This document shows, in pieces, positions 8,206-17,797 of a DNA stretch of 64,000 bases. The notes under the pieces were generated by a model that saw only the letters and a program-made list of their open reading frames with translations, had not been told where the DNA came from and did no database searches. This DNA is from J054 sp965223095 (GTDB taxonomy: Bacteria; Pseudomonadota; Gammaproteobacteria; Steroidobacterales; GCA-2729495), in assembly GCA_965223095.1 (NCBI GenBank), contig OZ244979.1:1984001-2048000 (forward strand). The letters are read 5' to 3'. The number at the start of each line of letters is the position of its first letter. The first letter of the stretch is position 1. The translations under genes and the position numbers were made by a program.

Positions 8206-10728
8206 ATGATTGTAGGTCGGCAAGCTAATTGGATGTTACTCGCGCTATTGTTTGTGGTCGTTAGTTTGATTGCGCCGCCTGCACCAGCACAAATCGAAGA
8301 TATTATCGTCACCGCCCGCAAACGGGAGGAAAGTTTGCAGGATGTGCCCTTGTCGATCACAGCACTCTCGGGAGAGCAGCTCCAAGAGCGTGGTATTACC
8401 GATAATTTCGAGCTGGCGGTTTTTACGCCCAACTTCAATACTTCAAAAACCGTGGGTCGTAATCTCGACCGACCGGTGATCCGGGGCATGGCCAATGCCT
8501 CGGTGGGTGGCGAGGCGAACGCCTCGTATTTTCTTGATGGTGTTTTTGTTTCGAGCAGTATTTCTACCGCCACCACCGCGTCCGTAGAGCGGGTGGAGGT
8601 GTTGCGCGGCCCGCAGTCGGCGCAGTTTGGGCGTGCCACATTTTCCGGTGCTGTGAGCTATGTCACGCGGAAGCCGACCAATGAGTGGGTGGGCGAATTT
8701 AATACCAAGGCGGGCACCGATGACGATTATGAAGTCGGCGGCTGGTTTAGTGGGCCCATAATCGAAGACAAACTTGGATTTCTAGTCTCGGCGGCCTACT
8801 TGGATTTCGGTGGCGCGTGGAGAAATAACTTGCGCGCGCCTACGGATGGCTATGATCCCAATAACCCTGGCCTGGTAACGGCCGATCCAAACGCTGGCTA
8901 CGCGTATACCGCGCCGGTGCCGTTTTCCGATGCTGGGTTTTCCAGCCTGCCCACGGGCGGCGACACCACCAGTATGGGTGGCGAGATCACCAAGGACTTG
9001 ATGATCAAACTGACCTGGACGCCATGGGATTCGACCGAGACTAATTTTAAGTATGCCTATACCGAAGGCGATGACGAGCATTTTCCGTCCGTTGTGCCGC
9101 AGCCGGGTGAGGAGTGGCTAAATTGTTATCGTCCGGGTGTCGACCCGGGCACCGCGGCAGACAGCCCCGCGGCATTTTGCGGTACCTTCGATCCCACGGG
9201 CTGGGAGAATCGCATCAATATTCCTGATTTCGATGGTTTGGTCGGTGGCGCGCTGACCACGCTGCCGCTCGCGGCCCGCACCAGCGAGCCCGTTGAGGTC
9301 GGTACTCGCCGCGAATCCCATCGTTTGATGTGGGATCTGACGCAAGGCATCGGTGATTGGGAATTGACGGCTCGGGCTGCGTATAACGACGACACTTTCA
9401 ACCAGGCTTATGACTTGGATCATACTCATGTGCGCGTACTGTCTGGTCTGTTCAACTTTGAAGAGAACAAGACCGAAGAAGACTATGCGCTTGAGTTGCG
9501 CGTAGCGACGCCCGTGGAGTCTAAGATTCGCGGGTCCTTGGGCGTCTACTACTTCAACTATGATAAAAGCAGTCAAGTCCGCAGCCGCGTTGGTCCCTAT
9601 GTGGCTTTGGGTGCGCAGTTTGAATGTCCCCGTTTAGACGATAATCCAGTTTGTGCCGGGCCTGGACCTTGGCCTGTTACCACGGCGTTTCCCCCCGCGA
9701 CGCTAACGAGCACCGAAAACATTGCGGTATTCGGCAATGTCGATTGGGATATCAATGATCAGCTCAGTTTGGCCATCGAAACCCGTTGGGCGGACGATCG
9801 CAAAGAAATTATTGGCGGTAATAGTGCGGTTGATGACGTGAGCACCAAGGCGTTTACGCCGCGTGTGACCCTGCGCTACCAGACTAGTGACGAGTTTATG
9901 TTCTACGGTCTTATTGCCAAGGGCAACAAGCCCGCTGACTATAACGTCGAGTGTTATCGCTACGATTTTAATCGTTCAGCGACCGAAACCTGCCGTCAAG
10001 ATGGCCTAGCCTTGGTTAAAGAAGAGGAGCAGATTACCTACGAAGTCGGTTTTAAGAGCGCATGGTTGGATCGTCGATTGACACTTAATTGGTCAGGCTT
10101 TTTTATTGATTGGGAAAATCAGGCTTTGTTCGTTTCTAGGTGTACTACCGATACCATCGGCGGCACAGAGCTTTGTTCAACGATCCGTCGCAATGCGGGT
10201 GAGACAGAGATCCTGGGGATGGAGCTCGAATCCAATTTCGTGCTGACAGACAGTTTGTTTGTCATCGCCAACTATGGCTATCAGAACGGCGAGATTCAAA
10301 AAGGCTTTGATCCAAACTGGGAGGACCTAACGGGCAACGGCGACGTAGCAGGTAAAGAGACGCCTAACGCACCTCAGCATTCAGGGGTGCTTGGCTTGGT
10401 CGTTACCAATCAGATTAACCAGGAGCTGGAATCCTTTCTGCGTACCGACTTCTCTTACGAAAGTAAGCGCTGGGTGCAAGCGGGTAACTTTAATAACTTG
10501 GGCGAGCGTAAGCTGGTCAATTTAAGGCTCGGCGTACGCGCCGATAACTGGACGCTCACGGGCTACGTGAATAACCTCCTCAATGATAATACGCCGCTGT
10601 CGGCGCTGCAGTTTTTTGATTTTGGTCGTACGCTGAGTAATGGCGTTAATCCTAATTTGTGGTCCTTGAATCCGCAGCGTGATCGTCATATGGGCGTTGA
10701 ATTTCAGTATCGCTTTGGTGCGTGGTAG
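8206..10728 (+). CDS. TonB-dependent outer-membrane receptor
   Basis: An 840-residue protein with a signal peptide ending at about residue 28 (APAQ), a TonB box (EDIIVTARKR) right after it, a plug domain (LQDVPLSITALSG, VIRGM, VERVEVLRGPQSAQFGRAT, GAVSYVTRKP) and a long beta-barrel closing with an aromatic residue (FQYRFGAW). This is the layout of receptors that import scarce or large compounds (siderophores, cobalamin, glycans, steroids or aromatics) using proton-motive force through TonB-ExbBD. The subgroup with IIVTARKREESLQDVP is abundant in aquatic proteobacteria and often has organic rather than iron substrates. No siderophore-biosynthesis or Fur-box-like site was noticed. The adjacent MFS gene is a plausible inner-membrane partner. 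Substrate is not deducible. Confidence 0.92.
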   Translation: MIVGRQANWMLLALLFVVVSLIAPPAPAQIEDIIVTARKREESLQDVPLSITALSGEQLQERGITDNFELAVFTPNFNTSKTVGRNLDRPVIRGMANASVGGEANASYFLDGVFVSSSISTATTASVERVEVLRGPQSAQFGRATFSGAVSYVTRKPTNEWVGEFNTKAGTDDDYEVGGWFSGPIIEDKLGFLVSAAYLDFGGAWRNNLRAPTDGYDPNNPGLVTADPNAGYAYTAPVPFSDAGFSSLPTGGDTTSMGGEITKDLMIKLTWTPWDSTETNFKYAYTEGDDEHFPSVVPQPGEEWLNCYRPGVDPGTAADSPAAFCGTFDPTGWENRINIPDFDGLVGGALTTLPLAARTSEPVEVGTRRESHRLMWDLTQGIGDWELTARAAYNDDTFNQAYDLDHTHVRVLSGLFNFEENKTEEDYALELRVATPVESKIRGSLGVYYFNYDKSSQVRSRVGPYVALGAQFECPRLDDNPVCAGPGPWPVTTAFPPATLTSTENIAVFGNVDWDINDQLSLAIETRWADDRKEIIGGNSAVDDVSTKAFTPRVTLRYQTSDEFMFYGLIAKGNKPADYNVECYRYDFNRSATETCRQDGLALVKEEEQITYEVGFKSAWLDRRLTLNWSGFFIDWENQALFVSRCTTDTIGGTELCSTIRRNAGETEILGMELESNFVLTDSLFVIANYGYQNGEIQKGFDPNWEDLTGNGDVAGKETPNAPQHSGVLGLVVTNQINQELESFLRTDFSYESKRWVQAGNFNNLGERKLVNLRLGVRADNWTLTGYVNNLLNDNTPLSALQFFDFGRTLSNGVNPNLWSLNPQRDRHMGVEFQYRFGAW

Positions 10729-10794
10729 CGTCGGTGTCGGTGCGATAGACAGACGCCGAGCTCTCGAGGAGAGTGGGGGTGCTGATTGTTTTTT

Positions 10795-10814
10795 GGGCGC
10801 TATAGCCAGCGCCC
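10795..10814 (+). terminator. Hairpin after the TonB-receptor gene
   Basis: GGGCGCT (10795-10801) pairs with AGCGCCC (10808-10814) across a six-base loop, 66 bases after the receptor stop. A T run precedes rather than follows it, so termination by this hairpin is possible but not typical. Confidence 0.35.
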
Positions 10815-10994
10815 TTGTGGCCTGTTTTCGTTTTGATCGGGCGCGATGGTCTCAAATGGTTTCGATGCAGCCGCTGGGATCATGCGTCCGACCAGGCAAG
10901 GTCAAGCAGCGCCCAGCGCGCTTCTTTAGCCGCTATGTAGTGGTTATCCTCGCGATTGCCGCGGAACGTCAAATGGTCTGGACCACGCGGCGAT

Positions 10995-11924
10995 TCAGCC
11001 GGTTGAAAGTTGTGAAATTTCCGTCAGCTGTGCTTGCGTCGGTTGCCAGCTTGCGGCCGCCACATTGGATTTGACCTGCGCAGGCTTGGTGACACCGGCG
11101 ATAACGCTGGGAATATAATCCTGCGCAGCAAGCCAACCGATGGCTAAATCCAACACGCTGCGACCGAGCTCATCGGCATAAGTGGCCAGGGCTTCTACCC
11201 GCTCCCAGCGTTCATCGGATACGAAAGCGCCACCGCCACCCCACTTGGAGAATCGACTGTCATCAGGCAGCGGTTGGTTCTTTCGGTACTTGCCGGTCAA
11301 CAGCCCACTCTCCAAGGGGAAGTAAGGCAGGATGCCCACGCTGTGTTTTTGCGCCACCGGTAGTAAATCTGTTTCTAGTTCTCGATAAAGTAGGCTATAG
11401 CGATTTTGCGCCGTTACGTATCCCGCGCCAGTCGCCACATCTGCAGCGCTTGCCAACATATCGCCGGTGTAATTAGAGCAGCCGATATGGCGGACTTTGC
11501 CTTGTTTGACCAGATCTTCTAAAGCGCGCAAGGTTTCTTCCGTGGGCGTGCCGGCATCGGGAAAGTGATGTTGGTATAAATCTACGTAGTCGGTGTTTAA
11601 TAAGCCTAGACTTTTTTCAATCGCCTGCGTGATGTAGTGGGCAGACCCCCCGCCTTCCACGGGGCCACGGCCGCCTGCGCCAAACTTTGTGCCGATAACG
11701 ACTTGCTGCCGGCGATTGCCGAGGGCCTCTGCCAGCAATGCTTCTGACTTACCGTGCGGGCCGCCATAAATATCGGCAGTATCAAAGAAATTGACGCCCG
11801 CCTCCAAGGCGCTGTCGACGATGGCGGTGGTTTGTTGTTGATCGCACATCTGCCCAAACATCATGCAGCCAATACCCACCGAGGACACACTGATGTCACT
11901 GCGGCCAAGACGTTTCATTTCCAT
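10995..11924 (-). CDS. Aldo/keto reductase
   Basis: A 309-residue (alpha/beta)8-barrel NADPH oxidoreductase. The catalytic tetrad is visible: Asp and Tyr in FFDTADIYGG, Lys in VIGTKFG and His in LYQHHF. The family marks GSCNYT-like (IGCSNYTGDML) and the C-terminal NADPH-binding loop (SVIAGVTKPAQVKSN) are present. The subgroup resembles L-glyceraldehyde reductase/YghZ-like and plant auxin-induced-type proteins (AKR families with YSLLYRE). It reduces aldehydes or ketones to alcohols in the cytoplasm. It is the last gene of a leftward set with a TauD dioxygenase and an MFS carrier, 79 bases after the carrier, suggesting the three handle one compound. The exact substrate cannot be told. Confidence 0.88.
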   Translation of the reverse strand: MEMKRLGRSDISVSSVGIGCMMFGQMCDQQQTTAIVDSALEAGVNFFDTADIYGGPHGKSEALLAEALGNRRQQVVIGTKFGAGGRGPVEGGGSAHYITQAIEKSLGLLNTDYVDLYQHHFPDAGTPTEETLRALEDLVKQGKVRHIGCSNYTGDMLASAADVATGAGYVTAQNRYSLLYRELETDLLPVAQKHSVGILPYFPLESGLLTGKYRKNQPLPDDSRFSKWGGGGAFVSDERWERVEALATYADELGRSVLDLAIGWLAAQDYIPSVIAGVTKPAQVKSNVAAASWQPTQAQLTEISQLSTG

Positions 11925-12003
11925 TGACGGTACCTAACTCTCGGTTATTGAAAAGAGCGGAATTCTAGATCAGTAGGAGGGTAAGACGCGAGTAGATAGA
12001 CAC

Positions 12004-13338
12004 CTAGCTTTGCAGGGGTTCAGCACCGTTCTGTGGCGAAGGGTCCGGAGACTTGATTCTCACGATGATTGCGAATACCAACAGAACGCCATTTAACAGC
12101 CCCATGAGTTTAAACGGTGCGCCTTGCCCGATGTTGTCAAAGACCCAGCCACCCAGACCGCTAGCCACCACGATGCCCACGGCACCGAACAAATTGAACG
12201 CGCCGACGACCGCGCCGCGTAAGCTGGCTTTTGCCTCTTGGCCTAGCAGCGAGCCACCGGCAATGATCACACTGATTTCGCCCATGCCCAGCAGAATCGC
12301 CAGGGGGATTGCACCCGGCCCCATGGGATTGCTGACTTGCCCCATTACGCTGTAGCCGATGGCGGCTATGCCCAGGGCGATGCAAATGGCAGTCATGCGA
12401 TTAGTACGATCTGCGATGACGCCCATAAAAGCGGCCCAGCCCAAGGCTGCTAGCTGCACAATGCCGAACAATTTAAAGCCCTGGCCGGTGGCTGCCGCCG
12501 TGTCTAGACCTGATTCGATGCCATATTGCGTGACCCACAGGGTCAAAAAACTACCGATAATGACTAGGTCTCCGCGGCCAATAAAGGCTGCGCCAAACGC
12601 TATGGCGAGGCGGGGGCTGTATCGTGCTTCGTTAAGCCCCGCCAGGAATTGCGGCAGAATTTTTACCGGTTCTTGATCGTCCCGAATATGGCGAGGTAAT
12701 CCGAGCCATAAAATGCCGGCGGCAACTAAACAGAGTAGGGCAGCAGACCAAAAACTGAGCCGGCCAGCCATAACGGGCCCATAGCCTCGATCCTGAAAAA
12801 ATTCGGGTGCACTGCCCAGTACAAATGTCGCTATGAACAGAATGCCCAGCCCTTGAAGAATATTGTTGGTCGCAATCCATTTTCCGCGGGATAGTTCTTG
12901 CGGGGTATCTTGTACGCTGATGCTCAGCATGACCGGCACCACGGCGAGACCAACGGCAAACAATGCACGAAACAAGTAAAGTTGGAGTTCGTTACTGGCG
13001 AATGCGAATAGCACATAGCCAACGGCGGTAATACAAAAGCCAATGACAAACACGATTCGCCGGCCCGCGCGGTCGGCCCAGGCACCTACCAGTCCCATTA
13101 GGCAGACCGAAATGACTTCTGCGATGGTGACCATGGTACCGGTGACCGTACCTTGCCGGCTCGTTGGGATGCGCACCATTTCGTTCAGCACGTAGGGCTG
13201 AATCAGCGAAATAAACACGGTCATGGCAATGCTGATGAACGATGCAAACAGCACCGTTGCCGCATTGCTGCGGCTTAGACCCGCGCGAATCCAGTAGGGC
13301 CCAATCTTGAGCCCTGATTGGTCGGGTCTAAAGTTCAA
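12004..13338 (-). CDS. MFS transporter
   Basis: A 444-residue protein with about twelve membrane helices; the loop 2-3 motif is GLVGAWADRAGRRIVFVIG and the central loop carries GVIADRTNR, both MFS marks. The start is set at TTG 13338, whose bases overlap the TGA stop of the upstream dioxygenase gene (TTGA), giving tight coupling; the frame is open further upstream but that part lies inside the dioxygenase gene in another frame and reads as His/Pro/Arg-rich nonsense. The carrier probably imports the substrate of the dioxygenase or exports its product. Not assigned to a substrate group. Confidence 0.82.
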   Translation of the reverse strand: MNFRPDQSGLKIGPYWIRAGLSRSNAATVLFASFISIAMTVFISLIQPYVLNEMVRIPTSRQGTVTGTMVTIAEVISVCLMGLVGAWADRAGRRIVFVIGFCITAVGYVLFAFASNELQLYLFRALFAVGLAVVPVMLSISVQDTPQELSRGKWIATNNILQGLGILFIATFVLGSAPEFFQDRGYGPVMAGRLSFWSAALLCLVAAGILWLGLPRHIRDDQEPVKILPQFLAGLNEARYSPRLAIAFGAAFIGRGDLVIIGSFLTLWVTQYGIESGLDTAAATGQGFKLFGIVQLAALGWAAFMGVIADRTNRMTAICIALGIAAIGYSVMGQVSNPMGPGAIPLAILLGMGEISVIIAGGSLLGQEAKASLRGAVVGAFNLFGAVGIVVASGLGGWVFDNIGQGAPFKLMGLLNGVLLVFAIIVRIKSPDPSPQNGAEPLQS

Positions 13339-14177
13339 CAGGGTCTCTCGGGGTCGGCGATGGCCACCCGGTGCATGATGCGGCGTTCGCTGTAGAAGTC
13401 GGCAATGCCCCGGTGGATGGTGCAGCGGTTGTCCCAAAAGGCCAAGGAGCCTTTTTGCCAACGAAAACGGCAGAGCAATTCCTCTTGAACGCAGTGCTGG
13501 TATAAATATTCCAGCACTTGTTTACTTTCCACTTCTTCCAATTCCTTGATGCGCCAGGTCATTAGCGGGTTGACGTAAAGACATTTTCGTTTTGTCTCGG
13601 GGTGAGTTCGGACCACGGGATGTTCGACGGCCGGCGTACGATCACGAAAAGATTGCCATCTTTCAGGCCCGTATTGTTTCAGAATGCCCGGGCCCATGAT
13701 TTCCACGAGATCGTGTATCCCCGTGAGCTCACCCAAAAACTTTTGCATAGGCCTGGATAACAGATCGTAGGCCAAATACATATTAGCCCATGCCGTATCA
13801 CCGCCCCGACTGGGGACTTGCATGGCATAGAGTGCTGAACACTTTTGGGGAAACTCGCGGAAGCTATTGTCACAGTGCCAGTTGATATCCGTGCCCAACT
13901 GGCCGTAGTCCTGCATGTCTTGAACCCGAATATGGGGGAATGCTTCTAGGGTCGGAATGAAAGCTGATGGCTCTGTTGCTCCGAAGCGCGTACCGAAGGC
14001 GAGGTGTTGTTCGGGTGTTAGGTCTTGGTCACGGAAGAATAGAACTAGGTACTCAAGCCATGCGGCTTTAAGTTGCGTGAAGGTGTCGTCATCCAGCGCT
14101 TGTGCCAGATCCAGGCCCTTGATAGTTGCGCCCAGCGCGCCCGTTTCGGGAGTTAACTTGAACTTGGAATACTTCAT
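13335..14177 (-). CDS. TauD/TfdA-family Fe(II)/2-oxoglutarate dioxygenase
   Basis: A 280-residue enzyme that couples decarboxylation of 2-oxoglutarate to hydroxylation of a substrate. Iron ligands are H101 and D103 (NWHCDNS) and H255 (in WDNRCTIHRG); the 2-oxoglutarate carboxylate would be held by R270 (IMHRVAI). The N-terminal GALGATIKGLDL is the usual TauD/TfdA opening. Start ATG 14177 aligns with family starts; an upstream codon at 14201 adds nine unlike residues. Family substrates include taurine, 2,4-D, sulfate esters and other small acids; key substrate residues cannot be judged here. It is the first gene of a three-gene leftward operon with MFS and aldo/keto reductase. Confidence 0.88.
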   Translation of the reverse strand: MKYSKFKLTPETGALGATIKGLDLAQALDDDTFTQLKAAWLEYLVLFFRDQDLTPEQHLAFGTRFGATEPSAFIPTLEAFPHIRVQDMQDYGQLGTDINWHCDNSFREFPQKCSALYAMQVPSRGGDTAWANMYLAYDLLSRPMQKFLGELTGIHDLVEIMGPGILKQYGPERWQSFRDRTPAVEHPVVRTHPETKRKCLYVNPLMTWRIKELEEVESKQVLEYLYQHCVQEELLCRFRWQKGSLAFWDNRCTIHRGIADFYSERRIMHRVAIADPERPC

Positions 14178-14382
14178 GCACCTGCCCAGTGTCGCTGCCA
14201 AGTATTGCTACGGTCGGGCCGATCATGGATCAGGTCAGAATCCTTGGCAATTTTCGTCGGTTTTTTGTCCAAAGTGCCGATGCGACGGCGCAACAGCCAA
14301 CAGGCTCTTAGATCGAGCTTGTTAAAATTGAGCGAACCAGGGAATAGTGCTAAAACTAGCTATTTGCTGAGCGGCAAACTCA

Positions 14383-15276
14383 ATGAGCAATCTAACGGCT
14401 AAGATTGCAAGCTCACCGGCTGCGGGTTGGTTTAGCTTGCTGCTGGTCTTGAGCGGGCTGGCTCTGGGCCATAGCGTGGTGGTGCTGCAATGGCATTTTA
14501 CCGGCGGGCATTCGGCCGTAGACACCCTGGTTTCAATGGCCCTGGGTACGGCGGGCGTGATATTCGTTTGGCGTGGGCTGAGCCGGTCTGAAAACCAAGC
14601 AACCATCATGGGTTATCTCGGCGGGAATTTAATCTGGGTCGGTTTCTTTGAATGGACCTGGCACTTTTTCGGCAACTTGCTGAAGCTGGAGCCGGTGATG
14701 GACAGTGGCTTTGAGATTTTGGCCCCCGGCTTACAAATGATTCAGGCCACCGGGTTGCTGGTCATCGTCATGCTGATTTTTCTGGGTTCCAATAAGGATA
14801 CCCGCTGCCGAATGTTTATGTGGTTTCATCGGAACTTAAGAATTCGGCCTGGTCGAATGACAGCGGGTTACAAGAGACAGTTTTCGCGCATTACTGCCAT
14901 GGAGACCGTCTTCCTAATTTGGTTTATTTATCTTTGCGCCATCATCATTAATGATCCTCGCTTGATTAAATACGATTCAGTGGCGGCCATGGTCATCACC
15001 GTCGCGTTCGTCATTTGGGGTGTTTACCTGGCGAATAAGCTCAGGAAGGTAAGGACTTTGGGCGCGGCCTTTCGGTATGCGATTCCCACGGGAAGTATTC
15101 TGTGGTTGCCCCTCGAGGCGTTTTCACGGTGGGGTCTGTATCCGGAGATATGGATTAAGCCCTTGGATTACATCGTCCCCATGAGTCTAATCGCGGTTTT
15201 CTTCGTGATGGGTTGTACGATGATCTTTATTTCTGAGCGGTCAGCCGGAGCCGAGGCCTTAACTCAAACCGCCTGA
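14383..15276 (+). CDS. Unknown multi-pass membrane protein
   Basis: A 297-residue protein I cannot place in a family. About seven hydrophobic helices are visible (roughly 16-36, 46-64, 73-95, 113-133, 165-187, 196-214, 265-287). A basic cytoplasmic loop (RNLRIRPGRMTAGYKRQ) sits between helices 4 and 5. Tryptophans cluster in the third helix (LIWVGFFEWTWHFFG), with a histidine that could bind a cofactor or ion. It follows the TauD gene divergently and precedes a GntR regulator on the same strand, separated by 137 bases. Codon use looks like the neighbours, so it is taken as a real gene. Confidence 0.7.
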   Translation: MSNLTAKIASSPAAGWFSLLLVLSGLALGHSVVVLQWHFTGGHSAVDTLVSMALGTAGVIFVWRGLSRSENQATIMGYLGGNLIWVGFFEWTWHFFGNLLKLEPVMDSGFEILAPGLQMIQATGLLVIVMLIFLGSNKDTRCRMFMWFHRNLRIRPGRMTAGYKRQFSRITAMETVFLIWFIYLCAIIINDPRLIKYDSVAAMVITVAFVIWGVYLANKLRKVRTLGAAFRYAIPTGSILWLPLEAFSRWGLYPEIWIKPLDYIVPMSLIAVFFVMGCTMIFISERSAGAEALTQTA

Positions 15277-15413
15277 TCATTTGAACTGGGTGCTTTATTC
15301 AGGCGGCGTCTACGGTCGCCAATCTTCATCTGATTGGTCCCCGGAGCCCGACCTGGTTAGTATGTTGCCGTGGCTACTAGGATAGTGGGCCGTAGGGTCC
15401 GGGTTTGAACTGC

Positions 15414-16172
15414 ATGCGTCCTGCTTCCAATACGCGCGTCGACACTTCGGTCAAAAGTCCCCGATATATCCAAGTTTATTCCGCCGTTCGGGATTGGATT
15501 TATAGCGGCCGCTACAAGCCCGATAGTCGCTTGCCCACGGAAAGTGAGCTGTGCGAGTTGTTCGGCGTGTCCCGAATCACGACGCGTAAAGCCGTTGACA
15601 TGCTGGCGGATGAGGGTCTCGTTGTGCGTTATCCTGGCCGGGGCAGCTTTGTGGTCGAAGACCTTGCGGATGCGCCGGTCCTTGGCGATATGGAGCAATT
15701 GCTGCTGAAGGTTGAGCGTCTAGGCAAGAATACGGCCATTGCCGACCCCAGGGTCACCGAGGAAGTTGCGGATGCGCAAGTTTGCAAGGACCTTGAACTG
15801 GATGAAGGCGCCACGGTTCAGTGTGCGTCGCACGTCCGGCTTCTCGATGGCAAGCCAATTGGTTACGTTATTACCTATATTCCTTCAGACCTAAAAGTTC
15901 GCTTCGATCTACAAGAGTTAAACGCCAGCCCGATGCTCACGCTGCTCGAGCGCAAAGGCGTTGATGTTGCATTCGCTGATCAGGTCATTAGCGCCAGCTT
16001 GGCGGACGGGCGCTTGGCTTCCCTGCTCAATACCACCGTCGGCGCGCCCTTGTTGCAGGTGCGCTTGGTGGTATTTGATAGTGAGCGACGACCCGTTGAA
16101 CGCTTGGTAGCCTGGTACTTGGCCGAACAATATCACCATCACATTCGCTTAAAGCGTAAACGGGGGCAGTGA
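15414..16172 (+). CDS. GntR-family regulator with UTRA ligand domain (HutC subfamily)
   Basis: About 252 residues. Residues ~15-85 form the GntR winged helix: YIQVYSAVRDWIYSGRYKPDSRLPTESELCELFGVSRITTRKAVDML and the wing RYPGRGSFV (quoted here by its family positions). Residues ~95-240 form a UTRA chorismate-lyase-like ligand domain, with YVITYIPSDL and the strand PLLQVRLVVFDSERRPVE. HutC-type regulators usually repress a nearby catabolic or transport operon until a small effector binds. ATG 15414 is chosen; a TTG three codons earlier is possible. Possible targets are the upstream membrane protein or the TauD operon; no operator was recognised. Confidence 0.88.
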   Translation: MRPASNTRVDTSVKSPRYIQVYSAVRDWIYSGRYKPDSRLPTESELCELFGVSRITTRKAVDMLADEGLVVRYPGRGSFVVEDLADAPVLGDMEQLLLKVERLGKNTAIADPRVTEEVADAQVCKDLELDEGATVQCASHVRLLDGKPIGYVITYIPSDLKVRFDLQELNASPMLTLLERKGVDVAFADQVISASLADGRLASLLNTTVGAPLLQVRLVVFDSERRPVERLVAWYLAEQYHHHIRLKRKRGQ

Positions 16173-16448
16173 CCCCGGCGTTTCGACTCTGCTCTAGAAT
16201 GTCCATCGCACATTTGGCGGCTAAATGAAAATAGGCAAGCCAGTTTTGCTACAAATTCACAAACTCTGGGGCAGCTACCCTGAATATTGCTGCAATCATC
16301 TGTGGTAAAAGTCGGGGAAATGCGAAATTACAATAATGCTGTCGCGGAATTGCCAGGACCCAGCTGGGCGTATTGATTGAGCTTTCAGTTTTGCAACTGA
16401 GCCGGCGTTCACCGATTGGCGCTTTTCATTGTGCTACCTAGTGAGCAT

Positions 16449-16760
16449 CTAGCTCACGGGTGCGGAATCAATGAGCATGACCTGGAACTTCCCCAGTCCT
16501 TCGCGGAGCTTTTTTGCCTTGGCATATTCGGGCGAGTGCCAGAATCGCTCAGCCGCTTCTCGGTTTGGCCATTCTGATACCAGTGCACTGGGTGATTCAC
16601 AGAGTCCATTTTCTAGAAATGTCCCCTTGATACCCTTAAGAATATAACGACCACCAAATTTTTCAACGAGCGGCGGCACCGTCGCGCCATAACCTGCAAG
16701 GAATTTTTCGCGATCGTAGACTTCGCCAATGACGATCATATAACAACGCGTTTCAGCCAT
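16449..16760 (-). CDS. DUF1330-family protein
   Basis: A 103-residue ferredoxin-like alpha/beta domain. The order CYMIVIGEVYDREKF, a glycine-rich turn (KFGGRYILKG), then LVSEWPNREAAERFWHSPEY and a final strand (FQVMLIDSAP) is that of DUF1330 (related to dimeric alpha-beta barrel proteins). Biochemical role unknown. The ATG at 16760 follows a GAGAG-like ribosome site. It lies 54 bases after the ABC-transporter ATPase gene on the same strand and may be the last gene of that operon. Confidence 0.8.
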   Translation of the reverse strand: MAETRCYMIVIGEVYDREKFLAGYGATVPPLVEKFGGRYILKGIKGTFLENGLCESPSALVSEWPNREAAERFWHSPEYAKAKKLREGLGKFQVMLIDSAPVS

Positions 16761-16814
16761 GGTTTCTCTCTTCGCGGCATTTGCCACACGGGTTAGCGGG
16801 TATTTACTAGACAG

Positions 16815-17792
16815 TTAAGTATAGTGGCAAGCCACCATGTCGCCAGTAACGGTTTGCTTGTTGACTGGTGTTTGACTGATGCACTGGGCGGTCGCTTTCG
16901 GGCAGCGAGTCCGGAACACGCAGCCGGAGGGTGGATTCATGGGCGACGGTAGCTCGCCTTCCAAGGCTTGAATCGATTCAAGAACATTGAGTCCAGGATC
17001 CGGTCTGGGTACGGCTTTGAGTAAAGCTTGAGAGTAGGGGTGTTTAGGCGCCTTGAAGAACTCATCGCGAGTAGAGAGTTCCACGGCCTGGCCCAGATAC
17101 ATCACTAGGATTCGGTGGGCCATGTATCGCACGACAGACAGGTCGTGACTAATGAATAGCATTGCAACACCCGTGTCGCGTTGCAAATCGCGCAACAAAT
17201 TGCAAATTTGTGCTTGAATGGAAACATCCAGGGCACTGACCGGTTCGTCACAGATAATAATCTTCGGTTGTAGGATCATCGCGCGCGCGATGCTCACCCG
17301 CTGACACTGCCCGCCGCTAAACTCGTTGGGGTAGCGTTTTGCCAATGCTGATTGCAGGCCTACTCGCTCCATCATGTTAGCCGCGGTTTGATCGCGCTGC
17401 CGGGCAGTCATATCGGGTGAGTGTATGCGCAAGGGCTCGGCGATGATTTCGCCCACGGTCATACGCGGGTTGAGGCTAGACAGCGGGTCCTGAAATACGA
17501 CTTGCAATTCTTTGCGTATGGCGACCAGTTCGTTGCCGTTAAGCTGGCAAAGGTTGCGGCCTTTGTAGAGCACGCGGCCTGCGTTGGGCTTGACTAGCTG
17601 TAAGATTGCACGGCCCAATGAAGATTTGCCGCAGCCTGTTTCGCCGACGATGCCCAGGGTTTCGCCTGGATTAATTTCGAAGCTGATGTTTCTAACCGCT
17701 TGCAGGGCTTGTTTGCCACTGCCAAACAAGCCCTTGCCGGCGATGGGATAGAGGACGCTCAGATTTTCGATTTTTAGTAAAGACGCGCTCAC
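16815..17792 (-). CDS. Oligopeptide/dipeptide-type ABC transporter ATPase (OppF/DppF-like)
   Basis: A 325-residue ABC ATPase: Walker A GETGCGKSS (near residue 50), Q-loop FQDPLSSLNPRMTV, signature FSGGQCQRVSIARA, Walker B IIICDEPVSALD and H-loop FISHDLSVV. The C-terminal extension has the oligopeptide-transporter tail with cysteines (CVFRTRCPKA, QCISQTP), which binds a [4Fe-4S] cluster in some homologues. It drives import together with the OppD-like subunit next to it. The start is GTG at 17792, five bases after the previous stop. It is the fourth ABC gene in the order B-C-D-F. Confidence 0.92.
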   Translation of the reverse strand: MSASLLKIENLSVLYPIAGKGLFGSGKQALQAVRNISFEINPGETLGIVGETGCGKSSLGRAILQLVKPNAGRVLYKGRNLCQLNGNELVAIRKELQVVFQDPLSSLNPRMTVGEIIAEPLRIHSPDMTARQRDQTAANMMERVGLQSALAKRYPNEFSGGQCQRVSIARAMILQPKIIICDEPVSALDVSIQAQICNLLRDLQRDTGVAMLFISHDLSVVRYMAHRILVMYLGQAVELSTRDEFFKAPKHPYSQALLKAVPRPDPGLNVLESIQALEGELPSPMNPPSGCVFRTRCPKATAQCISQTPVNKQTVTGDMVACHYT

Positions 17793-17797
17793 TACAA

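Noticed and set aside
10679..11074. A 131-codon plus-strand frame
   Set aside because: Overlaps the receptor end and the reductase end; no domain.
13339..13461. N-terminal extension of the MFS protein
   Set aside because: It lies inside the TauD gene in another frame and reads as His/Pro-rich sequence without a membrane helix.
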